This document shows, one piece after another, positions 46,315-58,005 of a stretch of DNA of 64,000 nt. The stretch comes from Cristatella mucedo (lineage: Eukaryota > Bryozoa > Phylactolaemata > Cristatellidae). Every line of letters starts with the position of its first letter. Position 1 is the stretch's first letter. A program made the translations under genes and the position numbers. The notes under the pieces were generated by a model. That model had not been told where the DNA came from, made no database searches, and saw nothing but the letters and a program-made list of their open reading frames with translations. The stretch lies in NCBI GenBank assembly GCA_009760855.2, contig WPIO01000088.1, positions 1-64,000 on the forward strand, in the 5' to 3' direction.

Positions 46315-46530
46315 ACTAACTGGTTAGGGGTGACACGGACAAAGTCAGCTTGTAAGTATGCATAGTCGGAGCATGCACAGTGTTAGCAAGCATAAGCGCA
46401 AAAAAGGTCGAATCACAGGGACCCACTAACGCTGTCATAAATTGGTTCGATTTTAGTTTCTTTTTAAATGTGCCCAAGTCAGGGGAGATAGTAATGCAAG
46501 TTGACATTAAGTTCCGGGCTTCTGTCCATG
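46315..46530 (-). mobile_element. LINE-A 3' UTR and C-terminal fragment
   Basis: 'ctggttaggggtgacacgg', 'agggacccactaa', 'ttctttttaaatgtgcccaag' and 'aagttccgggcttc' on the minus strand. It directly follows the plus-strand LINE-A, without its own terminal block. Confidence 0.7.
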
Positions 46531-46739
46531 CTAGATTATTACATGTCCACTTTGGCTGAGCTCCCGAAAGAAACCTGTTTGGATACTGCAGCTGGTGATG
46601 AATATTACTCAGAAAGGTTGTAAAAAAAATCCGAGAGGTTCTGCTGCACCCGATTTAATTTGAATAAAGAGAAACAAGCATCGATGGCCTCTTGCCGATT
46701 AATTGGTACAGATAAGTCTCTCTTATGCTGACACTCACA

Positions 46740-47190
46740 GCTTGCCGTGCCTTCGCTCCTCCATACCTAGCTTAGCTGATGCACTACACTCATCCTCCTC
46801 GTATCCCCAGGATCTGTAAGTACATTAAACTAGCTGTTCCTATCCTCTGCTTAAAGCCCATTCGCGACGGAAGCTTTTGATCAACATGTTCTAAAGTGTG
46901 GAGCTCTCTTGTGCAATTATTGGGCAACGACATCTGCTCTCCTTCTGCAGACTATGGCTCGCCTTTTCCCGCCTACGTGAAATGCTGCTTCAAACCTACT
47001 CTTTTTGCGACTGCCCAAACGACCAAACGCTGGGCTTCACACTTGCTCTCTGTGTCGCGGCAAATGAACACTCTTGGCGGCACAATATTCCAGAAGCCTC
47101 CCAAGCAAAAAGTGGGCTTTAAAAGATTCTCCTGCATAACTCCCTTGCGGCTTTATAGAGCTACTAAAGGTGGTACATTGCATTTTGTTG
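46740..47190 (+). mobile_element. LINE-B fragment, decayed
   Basis: Plus strand and collinear with 17,590-18,020: 'gccgtgccttcgctcctcc', 'gtggagctctcttgtgcaatt', 'aacgacatctgctctcc', 'gactatggc' and, near 47,130-47,185, a decayed tail 'ctgcataactccc' to 'ggtacattgcatt'. No frame. Confidence 0.65.
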
Positions 47191-48145
47191 GGACGATCCG
47201 TGAGAATTCCGACAAACTGGCTAGGAGCGATTGGGTAATCTGGCCACGAGTCCAGCTGGAATGGCCATTACGGCCGCTGGGGCAGCAGAAAATCGTCAAG
47301 CAATCGTCAGATAATAGTCGCAAACAATCTCAACAGGTCGTGACGTAGCTTCAGTGCTCCTGCAGAGGCTGATCTCAGCTTTAGAAGTAGGTCATACATG
47401 CAGAGCTGTAAGATGTTAAGCAAGCGGAAGTGTCAAACTATCACAGGGTTGAGCACAGGTGGGGATGGTGCCAGGTCGCCAGATGGCCCCGGATGACAAC
47501 CGGTTACTAGGGTGCGCCGTGTGGAGTCCGAGGCCACCCTTTCTGACTGGCTGACTGAGAGTCGTAGTCCTGCGTATTTTTTCCTGTCTGCAAAGCTATG
47601 CATCTCGCACCTTATTTTATATTATATTATATATATATATATATTTATTTTTATTTATATTTTTTTATTAAAAGATTGACCCAACTGGTCAAGAGTAGAT
47701 TTGAGCCGCTTGCAACAGAAGCACGATTTTAATTTTAGTCAGCAATCTTGGACTAATTTAAGTTTTTCAGCAGTTTAGTTTCCGTTTCATTGACTGGTAC
47801 TCGTCTGGACAGGTTATCTCAAATGGCACGAAGAGATCAGTTGTCATTTTGGCAAAAAGTACCGAGATGCACTTTAGAATGACTCAGTGTAGGTGTGAAG
47901 ATGTAGTTACAGCGATCAAAGAATTTATCGCTTAATGAGGAAATGTATGCACCCGGCCGTGATGAACACCTGTCTCCCTAGGAAAGATAGAGTTGGCGTA
48001 CACTTGTAAGTGTGCTCCTCAAGAACGTGGGTACAATTATAGCTCAATATCATTGCCTTCTACGTAAAGATTTTCTTCTGCTGCAAGACGGTTATTGTCA
48101 TTTTCGAAATGAATGTAGATCGATTTGTTTTTTTTTTAATTGTAG
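47191..48145. other. Unassigned stretch
   Basis: Contains an AT-rich run at 47,615-47,670. A run of T and AATTGTAG at 48,128-48,145 is the acceptor for the next exon. Confidence 0.45.
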
Positions 48146-48232
48146 CGTGCCCAGTCGGAGGTTGCAATGCACTCTTCCCTGTTCCATCAGAGCACAGTCG
48201 CTTCGTTCAGCGCCTTCGTAACCACCATCGAG
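48146..48232 (+). CDS. Candidate exon encoding a zinc-finger-like unit (unit A)
   Basis: An 87-bp exon between a strong acceptor (T-rich run, AATTGTAG) and donor G|GTTTGT. It is phase 1 at both ends and encodes 28 full codons. The peptide has CPVGGC, then F four residues after the second Cys, then SRF, L and a final NHHR. It looks like a Cys2-His2 finger with a stretched middle (C-x4-C-x3-F ... L-x2-H-H). Spliced in phase to the exon at 53,114 it gives a Asp linker and a second unit with the same pattern. One unit per phase 1-1 exon is an arrangement compatible with exon duplication. It is not LINE or SINE sequence. The function of such a protein would be nucleic-acid or protein binding, but the family is not identified. 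Confidence 0.42.
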
Positions 48233-49084
48233 GTTTGTGGTTGATATATTCTCGCAATCATAACGCTTCTTGGACGCTTGAATGTCATGCCCTTGATATT
48301 GAATCATTTCTTGTTTACAATTCGTGTTTAGAATGGTCAGATAGAAAGGGGTGTCTTGATTTGCTAGCATGCTTAAAGCATGAAAGACAACACTGAGCTC
48401 CGGGTTTCCCGTGTTCGCTCCCACTGTTGAGAGCTGTAAGTAGTAAGATACCGAGGCATTTCTGGCTAAAATAGTATCTGCTAAATAAATATATACAATA
48501 TTATCACCTAAATGTTATCTGCTATTGCCGCATGATGCACCGAGGCAGTAATCGTAAGAAATGGAGCAGCAGATCAGTTTCACTGAGTGCTCTACAACGA
48601 TTTCTCGTACATCCTAAACATGTTTTACAACCTACTTTGTGTGTGAATACATTAAATAGCTCCACTTATTCATTAGACTGCTGTGAAAATCATCTGGAAG
48701 ATGAAGTTCGGGTACTTTGAAATGAATAAAATAGTTTTCTTTAAACCTTGTTACCCCGTGTGAGTCATCAGTAGTCAAAGGAATGGCTAACGGGTTAATG
48801 GAAACCAGAAAATGTAGCTGATAGAAGTGTTTAGTGCACAAGCATAATTTGGTACGGTAGGGGGTTTTATTTGAGCAAAGGGCACGATAACAGGGTTAAA
48901 AACGGGAGCAGAATTGGAAGCTGAGGAGATTTTTGCGGGAAAGTATGCATAAACCCATAGAACCCCTAAATCTTAGTTAGCTGTGTGGGGATAGAATCGC
49001 CCACTAAACAGATTAATGCGGCAGCTAACTGATTTAGCGACCTTTTTTAAGTAGTGCATAGAAAGGCCGTCGAAGTTATGACTC
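48233..49084. other. Intervening stretch, no supported gene
   Basis: If the zinc-finger exons belong together this is intron. Nothing else recognised. Confidence 0.4.
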
Positions 49085-49190
49085 AGCTTCATAAACGCGA
49101 TACAGATTGCCTGGTGTAGAACTCGAACTCGCGACGTGGACCGTGAACTATTAGCAACTCGCCCCTAGGCTAAGACCCGGCCCAATGCAG
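49085..49190 (-). mobile_element. SINE-3-like tRNA-derived sequence
   Basis: The minus strand reads TTAGCCTAGGGGCGAG (box A: TAGCCTAGGGG fits TRGYNNARNNG) and, about 45 bases on, GCGAGTTCGAGTTC (box B-like). Box spacing is tRNA-like but the stems are not clean, so it is a tRNA relic or SINE head rather than a working tRNA gene. Only one copy was seen. Confidence 0.45.
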
Positions 49191-50382
49191 TCATTATTAA
49201 GAGCCACCACGGCTTGTCTAACAAGTTAAAAACGTGACTACTAAATCATCGACATACCACTAATGTAATGCATTTCATTTAGGAGTTTACTGTGACATTA
49301 CAAATGGACGTGATCGGAGGGTTCGATGAGTGAGTTCGAGATGTGCGTTTTGGTCAGTATAGTTATATTTCTTAAGCTAATGGTTATCTCTATGGTCTAT
49401 TCACGATTTCCATTGCAACTTTCTGTTAATAAGTAAATTCCTAGCTTAATCTTCCTTTTTCTAGATTATCAATCCTTTGAAAGGACTACTTTTAATAAAT
49501 TCATTTTCTGTATATTTAGTGAAAGGCAGTCTTAATTTTATCAGACCCCTTGACCTTTTTGAATCATGGGAAACCGGGAATAAGTGGTAGCTTGGGTCAC
49601 AACTCAAACAATCATGTAAATACACTACAGTACCTCTAGAATAAAAAACTCATTGTTTTCACTTTTGTAAAAAGCATAACGGTTGGACAATCGCAGAGCG
49701 AAACTATTTGCTTACCTGCTATGTTATATGCAGGCTCATTCTAAATGAATCACAAAAAAGCTGCACTCCATAAATATGAGTGCTTTTTCTTAGTTTGCGT
49801 CCTGTCGGCGACAGCTGCATCAGTCACTAGGGTGGACCTACTAACCATTCGATAGCTGCAATCTGTCGGCATATTGGCCAGTCAAACAAAAGCTATCCAT
49901 GAATGACGTTAGACAATCCTGAAAGTAAAGTTACTAGCTGTGCTGACTCGAGACAAGATTTGATATCCTGGTGTTTTAACCTATACGAACTTGCACGCTA
50001 GCCTTTCCGCTTTATAGTTATCTCTCTTGTAAATAATATATCAGTCCCTATTATTATGGCTAGACAAAAGCTATACCTAACGAGAGCCACGGCTGCTGCT
50101 CAGCCGCTGCAGGTCAACGTATTCTACTTGACCCTGCCGGCTTGTGAACTATTGAACTTATGCCTTCCAAAAGTTAAAGCCAATCCAGTGGACTGTGTGC
50201 GATAGCCAAGAGGATTGTGCAAGATAAAGACGGTAACATAGCAACGCAACCCGGTGTTTCTTTTTCAGCTTGCCTACCTAAACCTGATAGGGTGACCGAA
50301 TGCATTTCATGGGATTTCGCTTGATGCCAATTCCCTGTGCATAATCGACCTAGCTGTAGCGATGCTTGTAGACGCTAGCAAA
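49191..50382. other. Intervening stretch, no supported gene
   Basis: AT-rich DNA without recognisable coding, RNA or repeat features. Confidence 0.4.
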
Positions 50383-50600
50383 GAAGCCGTAATGGCTCAC
50401 GAGGTAGGGCGATTGATTTTCATGATCTCAGCACTGAGGACGTGGGTTCGAATCCTGCCTTGGGCGATACTTTTCGCCACTGCAAGCTGTGGTGATAGCA
50501 GCAAAGGCTCTTCTGTCGCCATAGAAAAAGAGGCTGTTAAATCACCTAATGTTTATTTTTGTAGGATTTGATTCAGCGTAAATAGTTGTTATTACCATAA
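50383..50600 (+). mobile_element. SINE-2 copy with good tRNA head
   Basis: Plus strand: box A region TGGCTCACGAGGTAGGGCG, box B GGGTTCGAATCC about 45 bp later, the expected spacing for an internal RNA polymerase III promoter. The body shares 'tcgccactgcaagctgtggt', 'gctcttctgtcgcc' and 'aaaaagaggctgtt' with 43,680-43,745 (minus strand). A decayed LINE-B-like tail follows. Confidence 0.75.
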
Positions 50601-50683
50601 AGCTCTAGGGTTAATTTAACTTTACTCGACTTTTGAGTTAAGTTCAAAGTAAAGTTAGATAAAGCCCCAAATGCATAACCGTA

Positions 50684-50845
<162 letters not shown>

Positions 50846-51762
50846 ATATACATAGATTTCATGTATGTATAAACATCATATCTAAATATACATACATACT
50901 GCATGCATGCATCATTTATGTATACCTTTATATTTATGTATGAGGTTTATACATCGGTGTAAAATATAGGTATATACAGATCTGTCTATTACTCAAAGAA
51001 GTGAATAACTGATTGGTAGTTGAAGAGCCATCGGTGAGTAGAAGGATCATCAGATTTCAGGGGAAGTTACTACTACTAATGCAAAAGAGGCTATGAGTAT
51101 TTTTAGTGAAGAATCTGGTAAAAGGCTTTTGCTCTTGGACTCTAAATGTTGTGAATGCAATTTCCGCACCAGTCAGTCTTTTTATTGTCCACTTCAAGTG
51201 AAAAGATAGTCATTAAGGCTTCCCTGCTGCTATGTAAATGAGGTTTCAAAATCGTCCAACCTTTAGGCTACCATCAACTTTACTTTCTGCCAATGTACTT
51301 TACTTAATTTTAGCTTTTAATGACCTTTGACTTTTAGCTCGGCAGTCTGTCTTCATAGATTTTCACCAGATATAAAACACCTCTAACATAGACAATGACT
51401 GTGGCTCCTTTTCATTGGGAATAGTTGGAAAATACTACTCATCTATGGCCATAGACTTGAAAAATTATGAGCTTCCAACACAACCGCAGAGCGTTTGTAG
51501 TAATGCCTAGATTAAACGGTGAACACTTTTTATTACCTAATCTAACAGACAACCAACAGCTAGTTATATTTTGCCAAATTACATTAAATTTATCATTGAA
51601 AGCTGGCTGAATCTTTCGGACAAAACGTGAGCATTGTTAGCCTCTGGTAAATTCTGGGAATGCACCTCCAGCCAAGTCAGGGGCTGCTGCTCCGGGGCTG
51701 CTGCTCTCGCCCGACAGAGTGGCAATGGCACCTATAGGCGCATCTTCAAGAGCGGCTGCTGG
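50846..51762. other. Intervening stretch, no supported gene
   Basis: Nothing recognised. Short ORFs only. Confidence 0.4.
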
Positions 51763-51778
51763 ATCCGTATGCTCAGCA
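51763..51778. repeat. 16-bp direct repeat, left of satellite
   Basis: 'atccgtatgctcagca' is exactly repeated at 52,500-52,515, and the two copies bracket the AT satellite. Confidence 0.95.
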
Positions 51779-52499
51779 GTATTTATAATTTATTATATAT
51801 TATATATTATATGTTATATGTTATATATTATATATTATATATTATATATTATATGTTATATGTTATATATTATATATTATATATTATATATTATATGTTA
51901 TATGTTATATATTATATATTATATATTATATATTATATGTTATATGTTATATATTATATATTATATATTATATATTATATATTATATATTATATGTTATA
52001 TATTATATATTATATATTATATATTATATATTATATATTATATATTATATATTATATATTATATATTATATATTATATATATATTCATATATATATATAT
52101 ATATATTATATAATATATTATATATAATATATTATATATTATATATTATATATTATATGTTATATTTTATATATTACATATTATATATTATATATTATAT
52201 TTTATATTTTATATATTACATGTTATATTTTATATATTACATATTATATATTATATATTACATTTTATATTTTATATATTATATATATTATATTATATAT
52301 TATATATTATATTTTATATTTTATATATTATATGTTATATTTTATATATTACATATTATATATTATATATTATATTTTATATTTTATATATTATATGTTA
52401 TATTTTATATTGTATATTGCATATTATATATTATATTTTATATTATATATATATTATTTATTATTATTATTATTTATTATTTATTATTTATATATGATT
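51779..52499. repeat. TTATATA heptamer satellite with higher-order structure
   Basis: The base unit is 7 bp. Between about 51,793 and 51,974 units follow the order two TTATATG plus four TTATATA, a 42-bp higher-order unit repeated four times (TTATATG pairs start at 51,807, 51,849, 51,891 and 51,933). After a central AT run (about 52,075-52,150) a second block has another set of variants (TTTTATA, TTACATA) with a period near 63-65 bp. Long Tyr/Ile reading frames across it are artefacts. Confidence 0.93.
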
Positions 52500-52515
52500 A
52501 TCCGTATGCTCAGCA
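52500..52515. repeat. 16-bp direct repeat, right of satellite
   Basis: Exact copy of 51,763-51,778. Confidence 0.95.
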
Positions 52516-53113
52516 TTAAATTTCTCAATTACTATCAGCTGTAATCTGGTACTGAATGCTGCATGCTGGACTTGCTCCTCCTCGTACTTTATCATCTGCC
52601 CTTATTTGAGAAAATATTCTCCACAGAGCAGCTTGGTTACCCATATCAAAAGTGACTCGCGTCCGGGCTGTTACTGGACATCGGCACGGTCACAAGGACT
52701 GGGCATTCGGAAAGGCTTGTTTATTGACATCTTAGCAGCCAAGCAATACGGGAATTTCGTCCTACCTTCTACCTTCTTCCTTCTTCTTCCTTACTGCTTC
52801 GTAATGTTTACCTGAAAATCCATGCACCGTCCTGCCACTGAGTGGTGCTGAGTGACAGGTGGTTTTTGCTGAAAATGTCGCGCTTTTAATTTGGTTTAAT
52901 CTGGTAGTTTGGGTGAAGCTTCTCGGCTCGCTCTTATAGCTCGCTTTAAGCCCGTAGCTGTAGATCAATTCGTTTCAGCAACCCAGGCACGTGTTGCAAC
53001 GCCTGCATGAAGGCAGCAGCCTGGTGACACTGCAAAATGACAGATCTTCGGAGCGACAGCTTCCGTTTAGATTTGCCACAGTCATTGTTGCTCCTGTTGT
53101 TTTTATTTTCTAG
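52516..53113. other. Intervening stretch
   Basis: No gene recognised. The end (TTTTATTTTCTAG, 53,101-53,113) is the acceptor of the next exon. Confidence 0.4.
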
Positions 53114-53194
53114 ATCTCGACGCCTGCCCCTATCGTTGCAGAGCTCGTTTCTATGGAGCCGATCGATTCAGCAATCTCGTGATTCACTTAATAA
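53114..53194 (+). CDS. Candidate exon encoding a zinc-finger-like unit (unit B)
   Basis: An 81-bp exon between acceptor TTTTATTTTCTAG and a consensus donor A|GTAAGT, phase 1 at both ends, 26 full codons. It encodes DACPYRCRARFYGADRFS followed by NLVIHLI: C-x3-C, F four residues on, RF, then L-x2-H. Unit A has the same order (CP..C.A.F ... RF ... L..H). The second metal-binding His is not in this exon and might come from the next one, which I could not find. The similarity of two independent splice-bounded units is the main evidence. Family not identified. Confidence 0.45.
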
Positions 53195-56100
53195 GTAAGT
53201 ACTAATTAGACATGCCCCTTTGTAATCGATCGATGAATAAATTAGCTCAAAAGTTGCCAATAACTTAAACTAGCTACGTGGTCTATCCACCAATCTCAAG
53301 ATTCTAGGGAGAGCAGTTAAGCATTTATTACTGAGAGACACGGAAGCGTGCTTGAAGATCTCGAGTGTTTCATTTACAGCACCTCTAGACAAGCAGAAAA
53401 ATTGACACAAGTTGTTATTGACCAGCTCTACGGTAATAGCCTGAGATTTGTTCGTTCGCCCGGCTAAACACTTGCTGCGAAGTTTCAATAATTATTGAGC
53501 TCATAGTAGTGACTGTTTGAAATATGGAGCAGTCTTCTGAACTGGCCCCCAAAAATCACTATGTCATTAAGTATAAAAAAGATGCCGTAGCTTATTATCG
53601 TGCAAGCTCAGTGATCTAGAGACAGGCGATGAAATTATTGTGTCACTGTGCAGTGAGTGCATGCTACAGCTGCTTAACTTTATCTTTGACAGACATATAT
53701 GAGCGATGTTATGCCTCTATGTCTTAGCCCGGAGACAGGCTGCTGAATTTTACGACCCAGTTAATGGAATCAAGTATTTCTGTATGCTATGCAATGCATG
53801 TTGTACGTCCTGGATAACAAGCTGAAGGAATGTTTTCAGAACTTTTCTGCTGCTACATACATGAGGATGCTTGTTGAGATTCAATCTTACTGCTATTTTT
53901 ATAATAATTATTATTATTATGATAAGCTACTACGCCATCTAATACCGTCGCTAATTTACTTCAATTATTAGCTATCATGTCTGGCAAGTTTGTATTTATT
54001 AATAGAATTCAATATTTTCTGAAAGCTATGGCGCAATATTTTAGACCTCGACGGCACTTTAAACATTGTAACTTGGGCTTGACGAAGATCCGGGAATTGC
54101 TAAAGAGGTGCTTGAACCTATCACTTCCTCCACATTGAAGAGGTTTCTGACTTCAGGTCTGGCTGCTTCCCATCAAGCTAATCCAAGAGTTTTTAATGAC
54201 CCACATCGAAAGTGTTATGAAAGAAGTAATGATTCGAATGAAAGCGTCTCAATTCGCTTCCTACCAGACGACTTTAGCTGTAAGAATAATCAACACACGA
54301 TCTGGTCTCAGGTGTTGTCTGAAAATCTTCCTCGTCATTGCTTTGATGCACTCTTTAATTATTTACCTGTGCTGGGTCTAAGATATTAATATTTAAAAAC
54401 TTCGCATGCCCAAATTTGCCTCTGCAAATTGGTCCTCGCTAACCGCAGGTCCTGGTCAAGTTCACTATCATGCTTCCTCCGCTTTGGCATGCACGAGCCG
54501 GTGTGGTAATAGAATGCTAGCTCGCTGGAGGCCTGCTATAGACACCGCTTTCTTTACAAAGTCTATAATCAAAAACTGGTACTGTCAAATGCCGGTTTAA
54601 TTAAAATGCTTAATTATAATGTGAGTAAATTTTAATAAATTTATTAAAATGTTTATTTAAATGATCTGGGAATTAATGGTTGAGCCGGACCACCAAGAAC
54701 TTTATTTGATCAAGCACAGCTCAGCATGGAGATTGATTATGCTACAGCAAAAACCAGGAAACGATACGAATTACTTCGGCAGTTGAAATTTCGCGATGAC
54801 TACCGAACTTGAACGGAAAGGCTAAGGCGTTTTTCATGAAGAACCACTTGGTGCTCTAGCGAGGAACCACACCTGAAAAGGCGAGTAAAAATGGCCTATA
54901 TGCTCTCCCTTCAGCTCCGCTTACAGGCGATGATGCATTGGCCCTCATGGTCTTGCACTTATGGGAACACTCTTCAGGTTGCAGGTCTTGCCCTAAGTGC
55001 CACTTTGGCACTGCAGGACGCCATTTCATGATTTGCGTCAAGTATCGGCAAGCCGCGTCGTCAGCGGAAGCTGAATTAGAGCCCAAAACCGAGCGGTACA
55101 GAGTACATGAATCGATGGCCTCGAAAGATCAGCCATTTGGACGAGATGATGATGCCTATTAATGAGTGAGCTCTGGGCGTACGAAATTTTAAAATGCCCA
55201 TCTTTGACTCTTAATAAGAGTCTCTCCCAGAAATCCTAAGAGTTAAAATAGTTTAGGTTCACAGGAAGTATATGCAAACCGAGTGCATCATTATATCTAC
55301 GAAAATATTAGAGACTCCGAGATTATATACAACGCACAACCTATGACGTTCACTTTTGCCGTCCATCCTCCAGTAGCATGGGAAGCTCGTTGGGATATCA
55401 CTGAGATATCTACGACATCTGCGTATCACCTCCAACTGACAGACAAGCGAGTGAAAGGAAGGCGGTCGACTTCTGCACGCATCTGGAGAGCTTGGCGTAG
55501 CTCGGAAAAAAAAGCGATCGGCGAAAAGCCTCGTCCAAGCGCTTCGATCGCCTTCTGCCGTCTGTGAGCTTGGCCTCCGAAATTCTTCACACTTGCCACC
55601 TTTGACGCAGACACTTACTGTGGGCGACGTAGGCCTTTGACCGTCCTCTTTCGTGGCGTCTTAGCTCTAATCGCTCTCTGGCAGATTATAAGATATAATA
55701 ACATTATCAGATGTCACATGCATTATCAAATGTCACTGTCTGAGATGTGGGAGCGAGCGGCCCGCAGGCGTTGGTAAATCGGTGGCTCCGGACCTCCGGT
55801 CGCTCCGGTCGCCTCGGAGCGTTCGCTTTCGGCAGAGGTGACAGTGACGTCGGCAAGCGATAGGGGGAACATACTGGAACGTCGAGGCCATGGTGGGATT
55901 TTCGTAGAGCGTATCGCACGTCGGCTCGGCAGCAGAGCTCCTCCCTCATCCTAGAGGCTGACAAGAGTCGCGAGTCGATTAGTGCTGTACGGGCGCTGCT
56001 AGGCGCCCTTCGCTTGACTTTCACCCCTTTGTCGCCCATTCGCGAGGCTGCCTCCTTTAACGAATTTTGAGATTCCCTTTTCTCGTCTTGCGCCCAATGC

Positions 56101-57203
56101 GCTTTCACCTGCAATCCACCAGCTTTCTTTGCGAAGGCCCAAGTTCCGTCCGGTCGTTGATCTCTTTTATTCGACTATATTTATTAGACTTTATGTAGAA
56201 TAATTAATAATTAATTACTTAATATGTATTAATAATATACTTATTTGCCTACCAATTTTGCCTAAGTCGAGCTTTCCGTGTGATTTTGCAGCCTGTCCGC
56301 AGAGACCAGATGATTTCTACTGAAATCTGCTGACGCAAAGAAAAAGTAGCTGAACAGCTCGGGAATAACGCCGAAGTTATCAAAAAGATTCGCGAACATG
56401 GAATGCATCTTCCCCCCCCCAACTTTTCGGAGTTGCTCCCAGCGTGCTGTTCTGCTTGCATCCATTGTACTGAGAGCCGCTGCACTTGAATTTGAGCAAA
56501 TGTGTTTGTGGTAGTTGAGATTCTAATAAAACGCTCTCGTGCAAGCGACGACTACGTTTTTTAGCTAGACATTAGATGTGCACTACTTCTCGTGCTGAAT
56601 AGAGTCCACTTAGTTCGTTGGTCGCTTAAAAATTGCACTATTTAAGTCGTCAAACTCACTGCTTTGACTAGATCCTGACAATGAATCGACTATACACGGT
56701 CGACCACGTTTGACCTACGACCCAGACTTCATTTAAGCGCCAATCTAATATTGCAATAAATGCGTCGAATATCAAACTTTTACTCTTTTTTATGGCAATT
56801 TAATTTAGTTCAATTACGATGTGATTATGTATTCTGATTAAGTATGGATACTACCCGTAATGCGAAAGATGTAAACGTTCTTTTTATCGCCGGTTATATG
56901 GCTGTAGTTGTCTGTGCTGACTAGCTTCTACAAAGAAAGAAGCAAAGTGTAATGTTAGAAATGTCCTGTTAAAAAACTATGGGGAACGGTAGACATTCAT
57001 ATTTTTTGATCGATAAGAAGTTGGGAAATCGCATTCGCTACTCAAGAACATAGATTGACTTAAAATTGTTAAGAGCGTATTCCCCTCTTCAATCCCCCAC
57101 ATAATTCACCCAGAGATTATGTATTTCTGTTAGCATAGATGCCACGCGCAGACGCCCAGTGAGATCTTTCGGCGCCGGGGAACAGAGCTACACATTGCGC
57201 GCC
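53195..57203. other. Unassigned stretch, possible decayed coding pieces
   Basis: Short stop-free plus-strand pieces look protein-like but do not join into one frame: near 53,524-53,616 (KNHYVIKYKKDAVAYYRA), 53,735-53,815 (EFYDPVNGIKYFCMLCN) and 54,148-54,381. A donor A|GTGAGT lies at about 53,655. A run of ten C lies at 56,413-56,422. A GC-rich pocket at 55,740-56,110 has a 135-codon minus-strand open frame without a known domain. I do not call a gene. Confidence 0.35.
54148..54381 (+). CDS. Open frame with C-terminal hydrophobic segment, doubtful
   Basis: A stop-free run after a possible acceptor (TTTCTGACTTCAG, 54,155-ish) to a TAA at 54,379-54,381. The N-terminal half is an amphipathic helix-like stretch (KLIQEFLMTHIESVMKEV). 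The end is a hydrophobic segment (CCLKIFLVIALMHSLIIYL) that could be a membrane anchor. No family is recognised and no start codon is assured. An internal GTAAGA could be a donor instead, which would remove the hydrophobic part. Confidence 0.18.
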
Positions 57204-58005
57204 CTATCGTCGCCAATAATTTCTGAAAAGTAGCCTTGCCACGAAAACAAGTGCACGAAACGCGCTAGCTGGCATGTCGAGTGGAGAAATGTTGCTTAGC
57301 TGTATGAATCTTCCAAGATCTAGACGTTGCTGGCGGAGCTTGGTATGGTCAGGTGTTTTCAGACGCTTCTCAACTTCCAACAAGAAACCACATTTGGCAT
57401 CGAGATCTGTGAGCCGGGAAAATCTAGCTGCAATTTCTAGTAGATGGTCAATCGTGTCCTTCGTGGTCCCGATGAAATTCTCTTACGTGCCGCGTGATCT
57501 ACGTCTGGAGAGAGTTCTCCGGGTGTTTGCGTCCTTCGGCAGACTTACCGTTCCAGTGCCACTTCCTACAAGTCGCGTCTCATTTTACCACCCTTTATCG
57601 ATTCCCACACATGTCTTCTCGAAGTATTAACAGCTCAACCTCAAGAGAGTGGAGGTCACAGGAGGCGTCCTTGAAGTTCGTTTTAGGATCCTACAGTCTT
57701 TTCTGAACTCTGTCAATCTTTCTTAAGATGCTATACCGAAATGGAAACCTAGCGAAAAAGTTAGTTCCAAAGTACAATTTAGGCGACTGCAGTTTCACCC
57801 TATATTTCGACTGTTTCACATGTGTACTCCAACAGTTGCTCCAAAAAACCTACGACGCTGTCTGATGTCCACTCCAACGCCGATTGCTGTCACAGCCGCC
57901 ACTGCCGCACTTCACCTTGATACAAAGGCACGTTTGAAAGTGATGGCCAAGATTTTCTTCGGTTCTTTCCACCTCAGAGTTTATCTTAAAAATAATAATT
58001 AGGTG
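57204..58005 (-). pseudogene. Unidentified decayed protein-coding region
   Basis: The last minus-strand segment is open for 92 codons (57,204-57,482) and ends at a TAG. It has charged, amphipathic composition (DHLLEIAARFSRLTDLDAKC, then EVEKRLKTPDHTKLRQQRLD), unlike the Arg/Ser-rich plus-strand frame over it. Upstream, separated by stops or shifts, come pieces of the same character: DASCDLHSLEVELLILRED (about 57,630-57,690), KLYFGTNFFARFPFRYSILR (about 57,725-57,800), a Gly/Val-rich segment (AAVTAIGVGVDI, about 57,870-57,905) and EVERTEENLGHHFQ (about 57,950-57,985). A GTAAGT on the minus strand near 57,551 leaves room for introns. I do not recognise the family. It may be a dead gene or a gene whose introns I misplace. 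Confidence 0.4.

Noticed and set aside
50383-50460. Functional tRNA gene
   Set aside because: Boxes A and B are good, but the acceptor and anticodon stems do not pair and a SINE body follows, shared with 43,680-43,745.
51793-51974. Regular 42-bp periodicity that might suggest a CRISPR-like array
   Set aside because: There are no unique spacers. It is a pure heptamer satellite in a eukaryotic context.
51634-52519. Long Tyr/Ile-rich open frames of 159 and 266 codons
   Set aside because: They are translations of the TTATATA satellite, which simply lacks stop codons in some frames.
53520-53815. Protein-like pieces with Cys pairs (IIVSLCSEC, YFCMLCN) as further exons of the zinc-finger gene
   Set aside because: They lie in different frames and no consistent set of splice sites in phase 1 joins them to the exon at 53,114, so I keep them only as a note.
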